From positions 9,658,756 to 9,722,755 of the forward strand of contig JADWOT020000010.1 of assembly GCA_036345935.2 (NCBI GenBank): 64,000 nt of DNA, given 5' to 3'. The notes below the pieces were generated by a model. It saw nothing but the letters and a program-made list of their open reading frames with translations, made no database searches and was not told where the DNA came from. Origin of the DNA: Taenia hydatigena (Eukaryota; Platyhelminthes; Cestoda; Cyclophyllidea; Taeniidae). Shown piece after piece: positions 11,095 to 21,860 of this stretch (its first letter is position 1; each line of letters opens with the position of its first letter). Both the position numbers and the translations under genes were made by a program.

Positions 11095-12960
11095 TCTCAT
11101 ATCATGCCATACCACACACTACTGGCGATGATTGTAGGTAAAATTAATAGAATTTTGCCTCTACTTGTGTCCGTTTTCATTGCACTGTGTCAGCAGATCA
11201 TGTACGCAATCCTTCTATCATACGGCCATCAAGTTACTGTCCTGCAGGCAACACTGCTTCCAATTAACTCCGATTATGCGGGCGCACTAAGCCGTCCTGC
11301 GAGGTGACGATGTAAAATAGGATCGGCAGGGACAGTGCCACCGGTACACCCACATCAAATGGCCACCGTGCTCTGAATCCTGCACAGTAGTGCATTAGGT
11401 CAACATGGAGATTATTGATACGCGTTTCAAATCCAATTGCACCAAAGTCCGTCAAAGCATTCAAGTTGGGCTTCCATGCCTGTTGAATACATTTGTAGAG
11501 TTGGAGAAGAAGGAGGTGGTGAACATAGGACCAGCAGGTGTGATCGTCAATACAACTAAAATTATTTTGTTTGGATGGAATGAAACCCAGGCAAAGGGAC
11601 CGACCGTCAGTCTAATTAGCACACACTCTTTACCAAGAGAATGAGCTGCATGCTCAAAAGAGACAAGCGGATTTTCAAAAGCCGTTCCTACGTGCTTCTA
11701 AACATCTGATTGGATAGCTGTGATGGTCATATTGGTACTACCAAGCATTTCAACTGCGTGTGCATGACGAATTCAACGGTGTCGCTCCATCCTGTTCTGA
11801 TGCTTCTCATTGGCATCATCGCCACCATTACCGACTATGATGTGTGTCATCCTTCATCGTTGCTTATTCAGGTCACGATTTTGAACCAAATCGAAGTGGC
11901 GGCCGCTAAGTGTGATCACCGACAATGAAGTCGCAGAATTTGCATACCGACTGTGAATTTGTGCTCTCCAACATGGCTTGGTTTTCGGAGGTAAAAGACC
12001 TTCTTCATGGCTTCTGACCGGCTAGGTGTTGGGGTGTTTTAACTTTCCAACATGTCACGGCGACTGTGCAGTTACTAGCGTCACTGTTAAGCTTTGTTTG
12101 GATTTTGTAACCACTTCAATTCCGCATCTCTGCTTCCTTGAGATAGTAGCGATTCCTTTGCTAACAAACCCGTTTATGAGGCAGCAAGGAATTTGTGCCA
12201 CTAGTACTTTGGAAGCTAACTACTCCACCCAAACCAAATTGTATACAAGTAATTCTGCCAGCTCTGATGTCATAATTAATGGTTTGTTATTTCTCCTTAT
12301 GAACCACTACTACACTCTTACTGAACGCCTTGACAGAAATCCTTGCAGGATTTTCAAATGTAGCATCCGTGGGCGTCTTTGTTAGGTCTGGGCGTCAACA
12401 ACATGAGACGGTATTTGGTGTGCTCACGTTGCATTGTTTATTGCGATACTTGAGCTGTTCGGAGCGGCATGAAACTGCTGGACCTAATTGATTTTCGTGG
12501 CAAAATGATGCTGACTCATATCGGCCTTAGTTGCTTCTATCTCCATGGGTTCCGGATTGGCACCAGTAAAGGCAGAAGCATTTATACGCGGAATCGAAGC
12601 ACCTTTTGTAAACGACCATCTGTAGGCTCAATGCTGTCCTTATTTTATCCACTTCTTTGCGGGCACCTCATTCGACTGAGTAGCCGAGTTGATCTTGCTC
12701 GTTTAGAAAAAAACTGAACCATCCTTACACGCCCTGCATTTGGATGATGATTTCGGGGCGTAGCTTCAATATCCTACTCGTACCAAAAGAGACTGTAGTA
12801 AGCACCTTTTTAGTCCTCCTCTGCTTCTACATTCGTCTTGAAGCAAATGCCCTGGCAGGCTTGACTTCATCCTCCACTATCCATCATCAACGAGCTGTGG
12901 AAAGTGCTCCATGTGTAGTCAAACCTGTCTTAGATTTTGTTGCATAGCAGCATGAGTTCC
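11095..12960 (+). pseudogene. S block, copy 2 (most complete S copy)
   Basis: Matches S copy 1 over 11100-12130 and the reverse complement of 29390-30614 over about 11640-12960. The plus frame 11405-11644 gives 'VGLPCLLNTFVELEKK', then 'VNIGPAGVIV', then 'ILFGWNETQAKGPTVSL', and is open here although it is interrupted in copy 1. Frame 11710-11928 has a hydrophobic run 'LHPVLMLLIGIIATIT' and crosses a possible 30-nt intron ending 'ttattcag' before 'VTILNQIEV'. Frame 12026-12385 keeps 'CHGDCAVTSVTVKLCLDFVTTS', comparable with the Cys pattern of T. Frame 12469-12717 'MKLLDLIDF' is matched on the opposite strand at 29507-29827. Frames do not join into one protein without invoking shifts. Unknown family, possibly a far relative of T. 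Confidence 0.6.
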
Positions 12961-14369
12961 CAACGACAAGGTCTAAAGTCTAACTTGACCTCAGAGCATC
13001 ATATGCCAGGTGAGAGTAGATTGCTTACCTGATCACGTATAAACCCATCAGTCCTCGGTATGGTGCTCTTTATCATCCTCACTCCTCTCCCTCACTTACT
13101 TTCAACGTCCTTCATTCCTTAAACCAGTAGTTGACCCAAATAATTTCATGGGCACAAATTCTACTTCCGTGTTTGGCAGACTCCTAGTGAGCCCGTTAAG
13201 GACCCTTTGTAAACTCGAATTAACTCAACTTGAAAACACAGAAGGTGATCGGATATCTTCCTGTCTTCGTGGTTCATTATCTCTCCCTCTTAGGATCCCT
13301 TTCAAGTGAATTACAGTTGGTTCCTGTGTTGAATCACCCAGTGATCCACGTTTCGCGCTGAGTAGACTAACTGCTTTGATGATCAAAATGAGTAGGTATC
13401 TATGCTAAAGAGGATCATTTGGAGGTGAAGGGGATGTGGTACAACTCAAATTGCTTATACTTGGATGAATTAGAAGTCATGCAGCCTATGCAGCGCATCA
13501 GTGCATGACAATGGCATTAAAGGACTGTCAACTCATCCTTCTCTGCTTGTTTTAAGCACCTTAGTGTTGACTTTTCGTGTGCTTCAAAATTCATTGATTA
13601 ACTGACAAACTGACTATCTGAACTGACTGGATGGCCTGGACAGTCAGTGATTGAAAATGACGTTTTGCTTCAACGTTGTGCACCGCAAAGCAATTCACTT
13701 GCTGTCCACCCTACACGCCTGATGTATCCCCTCATCCTCAGAAGACTGGCCGTGTTTAGTGCCCATGAATGTAAATTAGTGCATGTGTCTTTGTACCTGC
13801 TTGTAGACTACTTCGGAACTGTTATACGTGCTAACTATTTTCAAGACTAATTACATTTGCTGCCCTCCTGAACGATGTGTCTCACTGCTAGCCCAGAAAA
13901 TCTTTGAGTTTCGCAGTTGTAAAACTTTTCTGCAGGAGTGAATTCAATCTTTGGATGCTACTTATAATTACCGATGCGTTTCTTCTTTTTCGTCTGTATC
14001 CCACGCTCGACGTATTGCAGCGCCTACTTCACCTTTAAAGGCGTGCATGCAATTGTTGGAGGATTAGTTTTTTTCCCATGCACACACGCCCGGCAAAAGC
14101 ACTCGCATTGCCTTAGTTAAGGCTAGTCCATAATATTTGTCATCCAGGTGCGTTAAATGTCCCTACACCTTTGCTCAAAGTCTTCCATCAAGGCTTTTGT
14201 AGAATCAGGGATGGCTATTTATTCTGGTAACTCTCTTCTCTCCTTGTCCTTTCACACCTTAGCCTAATAAGAACGTTTGCTCATATTTTTAAGTAAAATA
14301 TTCTTTTTCCTCCGTCTTATTTCTCCGCTACTATTACAGCTAAGTATTAGGATGGCCAACTTCATGTTC
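12961..14369. other. No recognisable gene before the assembly gap
   Basis: The only open frames are short (for example 13647-13850 on plus) and unsupported. No repeat block of the window extends into it as far as I can see. Confidence 0.4.
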
Positions 14370-15193
14370 NNNNNNNNNNNNNNNNNNNNNNNNNNNNNNN
14401 NNNNNNNNNNNNNNNNNNNNNNNNNNNNNNNNNNNNNNNNNNNNNNNNNNNNNNNNNNNNNNNNNNNNNNNNNNNNNNNNNNNNNNNNNNNNNNNNNNNN
14501 NNNNNNNNNNNNNNNNNNNNNNNNNNNNNNNNNNNNNNNNNNNNNNNNNNNNNNNNNNNNNNNNNNNNNNNNNNNNNNNNNNNNNNNNNNNNNNNNNNNN
14601 NNNNNNNNNNNNNNNNNNNNNNNNNNNNNNNNNNNNNNNNNNNNNNNNNNNNNNNNNNNNNNNNNNNNNNNNNNNNNNNNNNNNNNNNNNNNNNNNNNNN
14701 NNNNNNNNNNNNNNNNNNNNNNNNNNNNNNNNNNNNNNNNNNNNNNNNNNNNNNNNNNNNNNNNNNNNNNNNNNNNNNNNNNNNNNNNNNNNNNNNNNNN
14801 NNNNNNNNNNNNNNNNNNNNNNNNNNNNNNNNNNNNNNNNNNNNNNNNNNNNNNNNNNNNNNNNNNNNNNNNNNNNNNNNNNNNNNNNNNNNNNNNNNNN
14901 NNNNNNNNNNNNNNNNNNNNNNNNNNNNNNNNNNNNNNNNNNNNNNNNNNNNNNNNNNNNNNNNNNNNNNNNNNNNNNNNNNNNNNNNNNNNNNNNNNNN
15001 NNNNNNNNNNNNNNNNNNNNNNNNNNNNNNNNNNNNNNNNNNNNNNNNNNNNNNNNNNNNNNNNNNNNNNNNNNNNNNNNNNNNNNNNNNNNNNNNNNNN
15101 NNNNNNNNNNNNNNNNNNNNNNNNNNNNNNNNNNNNNNNNNNNNNNNNNNNNNNNNNNNNNNNNNNNNNNNNNNNNNNNNNNNNNNNNNNNNN
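14370..15193. other. Assembly gap (824 Ns)
   Basis: Unknown bases fill this interval. The glycosyltransferase fragment resumes right at its 3' edge in the middle of a conserved block, so the enzyme's N-terminal membrane anchor is probably hidden in the gap. Open frames spanning the gap are artefacts of undetermined bases. Confidence 0.99.
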
Positions 15194-15623
15194 TATTGCA
15201 GTCACCATAGCAATAAAGGATGACGTACGACCGGTGGCTCGAATCCTGCGAATGATTCACAGAGTAAACAACTACTACTGCATCCATTTGGACCGTAATG
15301 CTGGTCCACTACTCCAAGCAGCAATGTAGGGTCTAGTCACTTGTAAGAATAGAAATATTGAGTTAGATCCGAAGGACTCCAGCATCGCAGTGACACCCGT
15401 AGGTGCTGGTGCCTTACAAGCTCATTTAGTCTGCGCTGAGCAAGCTCTAAATCGCAGTGCAAAGCGGAATTACATAATGAACATTAATGATGACCAGTTT
15501 CCCTTGCAAACGAAATTGGAGATCGTGGCTATCCTGCAAGCCCTCAGGGGATCCAATCTGGTGGAGACCTTTGCAGCTAGCAATCCCAATCCAAAAGAGA
15601 ACAATAAGAATCTGCCCTTAGAT
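15194..15623 (+). pseudogene. Core-2/I-branching N-acetylglucosaminyltransferase-like fragment with nonsense codon
   Basis: The frame starting at 15195 reads 'IAVTIAIKDDVRPVARILRM', then 'VNNYYCIHLDRNAG', then 'NYIMNINDDQFPLQTKLEIV'. These are hallmarks of the Branch family (GT14, core-2 beta-1,6-N-acetylglucosaminyltransferases and relatives): an 'IHxDxK/N' block and a 'DFP/QFP-(I/L)-x-(T/S)-(N/K)-LEIV' block. Such enzymes are type II Golgi membrane proteins that branch O-glycans. One in-frame TAG at 15327-15329 replaces the AAG (Lys) found in the second copy (53467-54063). Otherwise the frame is open for 143 codons and ends at a good donor 'GAT|GTGAGT' (GT at 15624). The 5' part lies in the gap. 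Either a young pseudogene or a sequencing error at the TAG. Confidence 0.85.
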
Positions 15624-15797
15624 GTGAGTTTGTGTGATGTTTACCTTGCCTTTCTCAACGTTTAGTTTGTTTACTTGGACCATGGAAATAAGATTGAGAT
15701 TCGCATTTTTGCACGCTCTCCCTCCCTTTGTTTCAAGTTCCAGGAGTGTAGACTTCTGAAGGGAGGTTTTGGCAGACCCATCCAATTTTCTAACTAG

Positions 15798-15938
15798 GGA
15801 GAACAGGCGGTGGAGTCACCACTCGATTGCACAGAACAAATTAACACTCTACATTTCGTACTTGAGGAAGGCAGTATTGGCGTGGCAGACACATTTCACT
15901 TACCGCCTCTTTTGGACTGCTTGCTAACGCCTACACAG
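15798..15938 (+). other. Candidate exon, phase-compatible with the upstream glycosyltransferase exon
   Basis: A 141-nt segment is bounded by 'ctaactag' on the left and by 'cacag|gtaagt' on the right, the latter a near-perfect donor. It is open as 47 codons with the ends 'GEQAVESPLDCTEQ' and 'FHLPPLLDCLLTPTQ'. The glycosyltransferase exon ending at 15623 also ends in phase 0, so splicing across 15624-15797 (174 nt) would keep frame. The residues do not resemble the part of GT14 enzymes expected next, so it may be a lineage-specific segment, a different gene, or chance. Confidence 0.35.
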
Positions 15939-18139
15939 GTAAGTCAGTTGTGGGGGACGACGTAACTGCAAATTATGAGAATTCACACTTGCAAACGTGT
16001 TTTCCGTTGAAGGATCCAATGTTGGTACTCTTTGGATGGACTCTCCGTGAGTCACTTAATAGGGATTTAGTATAGGAAAGAGAAAAAGGAGAGAGGCGAT
16101 GCTTCTACTTTACAAATAATGTCACAGGTCATCGTCAGGCTATAACCGACGCCTCGCAAAGTGGTAAGAGGGTGGATTGGGTGATCTTGCTCCCAACTCA
16201 CCTCAGTCATGCAGTAGTACTTTAGTCTGTCTGTTTGAAATAAAAGTTGCCTAATTGGGAAGATCTCTGGCTGAAACTTTCCACTGTTCTGCTTGTATTT
16301 CTAATGACCTAAAATCCATGTCGCAAGTCAGCTTTACCTCACTAGCCTACCAAGTTTAGAATTCCTGCATTTGATGATTTTCTGCATCAAAAAAGACTAA
16401 GACTTCTCTTGTTTGGTTTGAGCATTTCATGTCAGCTTTAAGTGCCAACTACTAATGTACCTTTGTCTCTCGCCTTCGCGTGTTGGAAAGCACGTCTTTT
16501 AATCGTGGACTCATTTAAGTAGTGTCGGACGACCTTAAGATTTGCTCTCAAATAAGTGCCACTTAATGTCTTTTCCATTTAATAGTTTCCCAAGTGAGCA
16601 AGCCATTCGATTCCATTTAGCCAAATTACTTGTCCTGCCGCTCAGTTACGTGTCGCCTCTTGGTGTCATGGGATTGGTTTTCCATCCTTTTTAAGAAAAG
16701 TTGCATAAATGAAGGCTTTGAAACAAGTTTTATAAAAGATTTTTGAATGAAAGTTGTCTCTAAAGCTAAATAGCCTCTGTATTCAATGCCCTCTTTGGGG
16801 CTGCATGACTAGGGAACGGGTTTGCCTCCTGCGGCCTAAATGTCCTCCGCGCAGTTAAATTAAACCAACTCAGAGCATGTCAGAGGGCTCCCGGTGCCGA
16901 TGGTGAAGTGACTTTTAACTTTCATGGTAAATTACAAATCCGAGATAATTATGGGATCGACGCGTCACCAAGTATGCCGACCACGTGTGTCTCCTCGGAA
17001 ATGAACACAAATGCTGAAAGCGGCGTTATACCTCTTTGCGTCTAAATTTTAAGTCGACTATGAGCTAGAGGCCTACACAAACCTCGAGCAGTGGTACTTT
17101 GACAGAATTAAGGCTGAACTGAAGGTGAATCTGACCTCTTGATCATCCTCCAACACTTGCATCCACTCCGAGCTTTCCTGCGCACAACATCACATTTGAC
17201 CTGGTGCACTTGATATGGTGCAATAGAATAATTCATTTTCAATTTCATTCTAGCAAAGTGCATTCATACTTTGCTTGGTGTTCTGTGCAGCTTAAGGGCA
17301 ATCAAGTTGCATGGGCATGCTGAAGGTCCAAAAGACTGGAGACAATAAGGGCAGCAGTGATTGTGAGGTGTAGGATCTGACTTCCTCCTCATTAAAATTG
17401 CCACCCTTTCTTGCAAAAGAAGAGGATAAATTTCTTAGCAAACAATTGTAGATGCTGATGTAGCTGTTCCATTCTTAAGGTGTGAATTAATCGGTGTGTT
17501 GAGACATCCCATAAGAGCTGGGAATATGGTGGCTTAGACTCCGTTTGATGCATGCCGAGATGTGCCTCACAGGCATTGATACCGTCCACAGGGGGCGCTG
17601 AGGCAAGAGCGCACAAGTCTCTGTCTACCGAATTGTGCGTAGGGCCTGAAGGTGCGTTTGTCATTGAATTCCTTCCAGGTGTGGATCTCTGCCACGCTTT
17701 GTACGTTTCCCGTAAGGTTCTTCTTTTTTGCAATCCTAATAAAGGGCTGAGATTCCACTGCAGTGAGTGAAGACGTTGTCTCCTTCCAGATGAGGTGAAA
17801 ATAAAAGGAAAGTGAGGATGCACTTTTGCGATTAAGTCGTGGCATTCTACACCAAGATACCAGCGCTTTTCCACCCAGTAGGCTTCCGATTACTTTCACT
17901 TACTCGATCTCAGCACCCTGTAATGAAATTCACAAAAGGAAAGAAAATATCAACTTTTTTAATGCGCAAAGTCGATTAGGTTTCATTTCCCTTCAGCTCA
18001 AATCATGCGCTTACATTTGATCTTCTGTGGTATTAGCTCATTGGTGCAACCGCAACCAAAGCTCTCCACATCTACCTAGTCTCTCTCATTTAATCACCAA
18101 CGCTGTCTCTTTCTCTCTCTTGCTCTCTTATCGAGAACC
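15939..18139. other. Mostly featureless; one long minus-strand open frame
   Basis: Between 17392 and 17899 two overlapping minus-strand frames are open (160 and 110 codons), the longest gap-free unique frames here. They contain no domain I recognise, have no partner in the window and overlap in different frames, so at most one could be coding. A TC-rich microsatellite lies at about 18085-18130. The rest of the interval shows nothing. Confidence 0.35.
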
Positions 18140-18340
18140 CTAAGTAAGAGCAGCAGTGTCGAAAAATGCATGGATCGTTTTTGGGCGAGAAGCTCTACAT
18201 GCTGCTACAGTATTGTCACACATTAGTTTATGGTCTAGCCGACAATGTAGGCAAAATACAATTTGTTGACAAAATATTTTTGGGTTTTCTTCTGAAGAAG
18301 CTGTGCTTACCTCTTGATGCCGAATACCGACCACCTCCTG
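18140..18340 (+). repeat. W block, copy 1
   Basis: Shares 'gcagcagtgt', 'gaagctctacatgctgctacag' and 'tatggtctagccgacaatgtag' type sequence with 29100-29220, 39100-39215 and 45680-45795. In the other copies W lies just downstream of the T tail. Here it is followed by the U block instead, a different combination. Confidence 0.6.
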
Positions 18341-18820
18341 CCCTTAATTTAGCTATTTTAGCTCTAAATGCTAGTCCTAATCGCTTTGGCCACCAGACAG
18401 TGGCAGCGCATACAGAACCACTTACTGTAGGTGACGTGTGATGGAGTCCACAGTTTCTACCGAGACTGGTGAAGGTGGGAGCAAGTCGGTCTAGGATTTG
18501 GCTACTTCATAATAGGAGTGCTCCAGTCTCTTACTCGGTGCACCGCCTATCACGTCATCGCATTATTTGCCTCCACATACAATGTCAGTTTCTCTCTTGA
18601 TCCTGTAAAGCACTACTTCACCAGTGAGCAATTTATCAGCAAATCCACCGGTAGAACGTTGGCTCTGCGATCAGTGCAAATCCCTCCCAAATGCACGCTG
18701 TACGATGTGGACAGCGTGGGGCACGCAATCCATACAAATTATTCCCATTGCATCGCCATTTGCGAAAAATGGTTAAATGCTTCCTTCCCATCATGCTTTA
18801 AGCTACGAGTACATACGTAG
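18290..18820 (+). CDS. U block, copy 2; open 100-codon exon (18518-18820)
   Basis: Upstream 'NASPNRFGHQTVAAHTEPL' aligns with U copies 1 and 3. The open frame 18518-18820 starts 'MLQSLTRCTAYHVIALFA' (TTG, so probably an internal exon rather than a start) and contains 'VKHYFTSEQFISKSTG'. U copy 3 at 58676-58800 reads 'VLKSPTKCTA' and 'SVKHYFTSE' followed by a stop at the Gln codon, so this copy is the intact one over this exon. A hydrophobic run near 'YHVIALFASTYNVSFSL' is visible. Function is not recognised. Conservation of the same frame in two copies is the argument for coding. Confidence 0.45.
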
Positions 18821-20499
18821 ACGAGACCAGGTGCTGGTGCTCGCAAAGTCTTCTTGGACATTTCAATGCTTATCATTTACACTGTTCTACTTCTCCATTC
18901 AGGTCGTTTAGATCTTTAGATGAGGCACATTATTGCAGCAGAAGGACAAGTCACCCCACATTCAGGCATGGACAGCTTTTGCTGACGCACAGCAATATGA
19001 GCAGAAGCTGTGAATCAGATGAATAAATGGGACTGTCATCTCCCAACGTACCTTTCATTGGTGGCATTTAAAGTCAACGAAGTGATAAGAGCCACTACAG
19101 AAGAAGGGGTCTCTACCCTAAAACAGGATATGAATGCGAAAGGCTACACAAAGTTATGCTAATTTGAGCTCCGCCTGACACAAAAGAACCTCATTGATTA
19201 CAAATACCCATTCCGATTCTTAATCAACAGTGTGCATTTGGAACGATGAGATCGCCACATCGGATACCCCGATGCGATACTGAAGGCGTTAGGTGTACGC
19301 GACGAAAATGTTGCATAAAATCACATCGACCACAGCCCTCCACCCAAAAACTACTCTTTGTGTTTATTGGCCTGATTTGCAGGTAACTGTGGCAAAATGA
19401 AATAGTCGAGGATTAGAGCGCTAGAGTAAGCGCTGCATCCTCCTCTCCATCTGAAATTGACGCCTTTGCCGCAGTGTTGCCATCAGTGGACCAATGAGCC
19501 TTCCCGGCTAAGGCCATCACTTCTTCCTCCACACTCCTGCATACAATGTCCAAATTTTCACATTTGATTTTAAATTAATAGTATTTGGACGCTGGCATCA
19601 CATCCTGTTCTCACGATCATCCTTTCGTTGCTAAATTTGAGGTCAATTCACGTCGATTGTGCTTATTTGCAAGCGCCGTAAGTTGGGGTCAAAGGGAGCG
19701 AGGGGCAAGAGAGGTGAGGAGGAGGGTTGCGACCTCAGATGGTGCCGCAATCACTCTGTTTTAAGGACAGTGTTTTAAAGCTCAATTAATCAGGCTCATG
19801 TTACGTTTGTATGCTTCCCATCTCCGAAACAGAAATATTGGCATGGATGAGGTGATAACTGAATCAGAGAGAGTTGTTCCGCTTTATTGGCCAAGTAATA
19901 TCCGCCCACTTCCACTGTATTGCTGAGAATATTGGGCGCAATTTATGGGGTTAGCACAACATTGTGAATGGGATTATCATCACTACTCGATGCGGAGTGC
20001 AGTGTTGCAGGTGCTAACGTTTTGGCACTTGCAGGTGGCAGTTTCGATGCCACAACTCTTCTTCTCATGTAGGTCGCCAATTTCGTCTCTATAGTAGCGT
20101 TGTGCAAGACCATCCTTTGGGACGTGTATGATGTCAGTTTGATTGTAATGTGTGTCCTCGCCTCGGGCCTTGCGTCATTCCTGATAGTTTCTACAACAAT
20201 GAGGCGGATCAATCAAACTCATGCTTTCCTGAACTGCGAGAACTAGTAAACCTACAGCAAAATAAGCTGATAGGTGAGGGCAGTAAGGCACTGATTAAGA
20301 CGTAATGAAAATCTAATAGAGCTATGCCTAAACTGAAAGGTCATTGTAGGCTTCGGCAATAGCAATGTTTCTAATTATTATCTATTACTGTATTTGTCCC
20401 AAATGACAGTATGTACGGGAGAAAGAGGTGAATCCAAATTGAGAATACTTGCGTACATAGAGCGGTGGTTGGTAGGATAGGATGAAACCAATTGCAATG
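18821..20499. other. No supported gene
   Basis: Short frames on both strands only (for example 19943-20212 on minus). No repeat partner found within the window. Some segments around 19080-19330 could be eroded coding DNA, but I see no motif. Confidence 0.35.
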
Positions 20500-20529
20500 C
20501 ATGTACTTGCTTTGCTAGAGTTAAAGATA

Positions 20530-20850
20530 ATGATGAGGTTGAGGAAGACTGTTATCAAGAAATCCACCGATACTCACCAGTTGCTTTAATCATGAAGGGT
20601 TTTGGAGACCTAGTAAAGAAGTTGCATGTGCTCCAACTCTTAAGCTCATTCGCACTATTTAGTAGAACACAATCTTCAGTACGGGTTCGAGGCGAAGGTT
20701 CTGACAAAGTCTTTAATCTATTGTTAATCGAAAACAGAGCCGCTGCAAAAGCACATTTCATGGGCGGAAATTCAGTTGAGAAACTGATTTGAAGGCAAAG
20801 CGTGTTTCACTATATTAACCACCTTCACTTATTTCGCCCATGAAAGCTAG
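20530..20850 (+). other. Repeated exon-like block (A), copy 1
   Basis: Matches the reverse complement of about 55000-55320. The plus frame 20592-20792 reads 'MKGFGDLVKKLHVLQLLSSF', then 'VRVRGEGSDKVFNLLLIENR' and 'AAAKAHFMGG'. The second copy preserves 'VRGKGVSKAVGLMSIEN' and 'AAAEAHFMGG' in one frame but has a stop between them. The shared 3' tail includes 'ccaccttcacttatttcgccc'. Family not recognised; copy 1 is the more open of the two. Confidence 0.45.
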
Positions 20851-20984
20851 TTCACTTCTACCATGCTGTACAGACACAATCTTGAGTATTGTGTGTAACA
20901 AAGCAGCCACACTCCTTGTTAGTTACTAATAGACTGCAATCTCCCATCGGAACCTGTAGTTAACTGGCGTGCAAAGAGGTGGCA

Positions 20985-21860
20985 AATGCCTATCCATCGT
21001 AAAACAGCCCGGTTGCTTCATCGAATCGACGTCAATGGATGGCTAGACAGGCATCGCACGAGCTTGCAGTACTATCGTATGTAGCTTTCATTCGATGCAG
21101 TGTATGTGCGTGAAGGGATTAATGTCAGTGCTCGCTGAGATGCGGATGTGTGGTTAGGCGTTGAGGTATGCCTAGGAGGTAGGACAGTCTGCTCTCCCGC
21201 AATGGAGTTAGACTACATCTAAGCAGTGCAAAAGCCTAGCCATTAGTTGCACGCGTGAGCTTGAGTGGTTTAGCTTGCCGCTTTCCCTACTTCGGCAAGC
21301 TCGACTTTTCCTTCAAATTTTGCCTCATATCACTTCACCACTAAGTGCTACGCCAGATCTGAGTGATCAGCACACTCCAGCATGCATCCACGGTGCTTCA
21401 TGAGCTTTGCAGTGGGTGTGGATCTGTGCACGCAGTATGAAATGTTGCAAGCGTCAATTCAAGGAAGTGCAGTTTTGCAACATCCTCCGACCCACAATCG
21501 ACACACCTCAACGTGTGCTCCTTGTTACTAACTCCACCACTTTTCTCTTCGCGTTCATTTTGACGCATCGCAGCACTAGCAATTGCCATTGCCTTATCGA
21601 TGAATAAAATATCCCTGCACTTGCATGTGGAACGTTTTCCAAGATAGAAACAAACCTCGTGTTTCCGATTCTACATGCCGTCAGACTAGAAACGATGAAG
21701 TAGGCACTGCACCTATCCGACATCCTCATCTTGAGCCACTTCCCTGATCTACCGTTGTTACGCAGTCGCGGTTTTCGTTTATCATCTGTCCGGACCACAA
21801 CTAGCAGTGTTACCAATTCGTTGCATCATATGCTGACACATGGTAGAGCACGAAGACGTA
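20985..21860 (-). pseudogene. Z family, copy 1 (frameshifted)
   Basis: The reverse complement matches Z2 (41960-42850) from 'accatgtgtcagcatatgatg' through to the 3' block 'gcatctcagcgagcactgac'. Residues 'GVSNKEHTLRCVDCGSED' and 'LTLATFHTACTDPH' match Z2 in the same frame, but a difference of 13 bases just after 'SSLTACR' places the upstream part in another frame, and a 2-base deletion after 'CTDPHP' ends the frame early. See Z2 for the motif. Confidence 0.75.

Noticed and set aside
14264..15329. Three open frames of more than 300 codons across the gap
   Set aside because: They consist almost entirely of undetermined bases; only the glycosyltransferase part after 15194 is real sequence.
17392..17899. 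160- and 110-codon overlapping minus-strand frames
   Set aside because: No motif, no partner and two competing frames; kept only as a remark.
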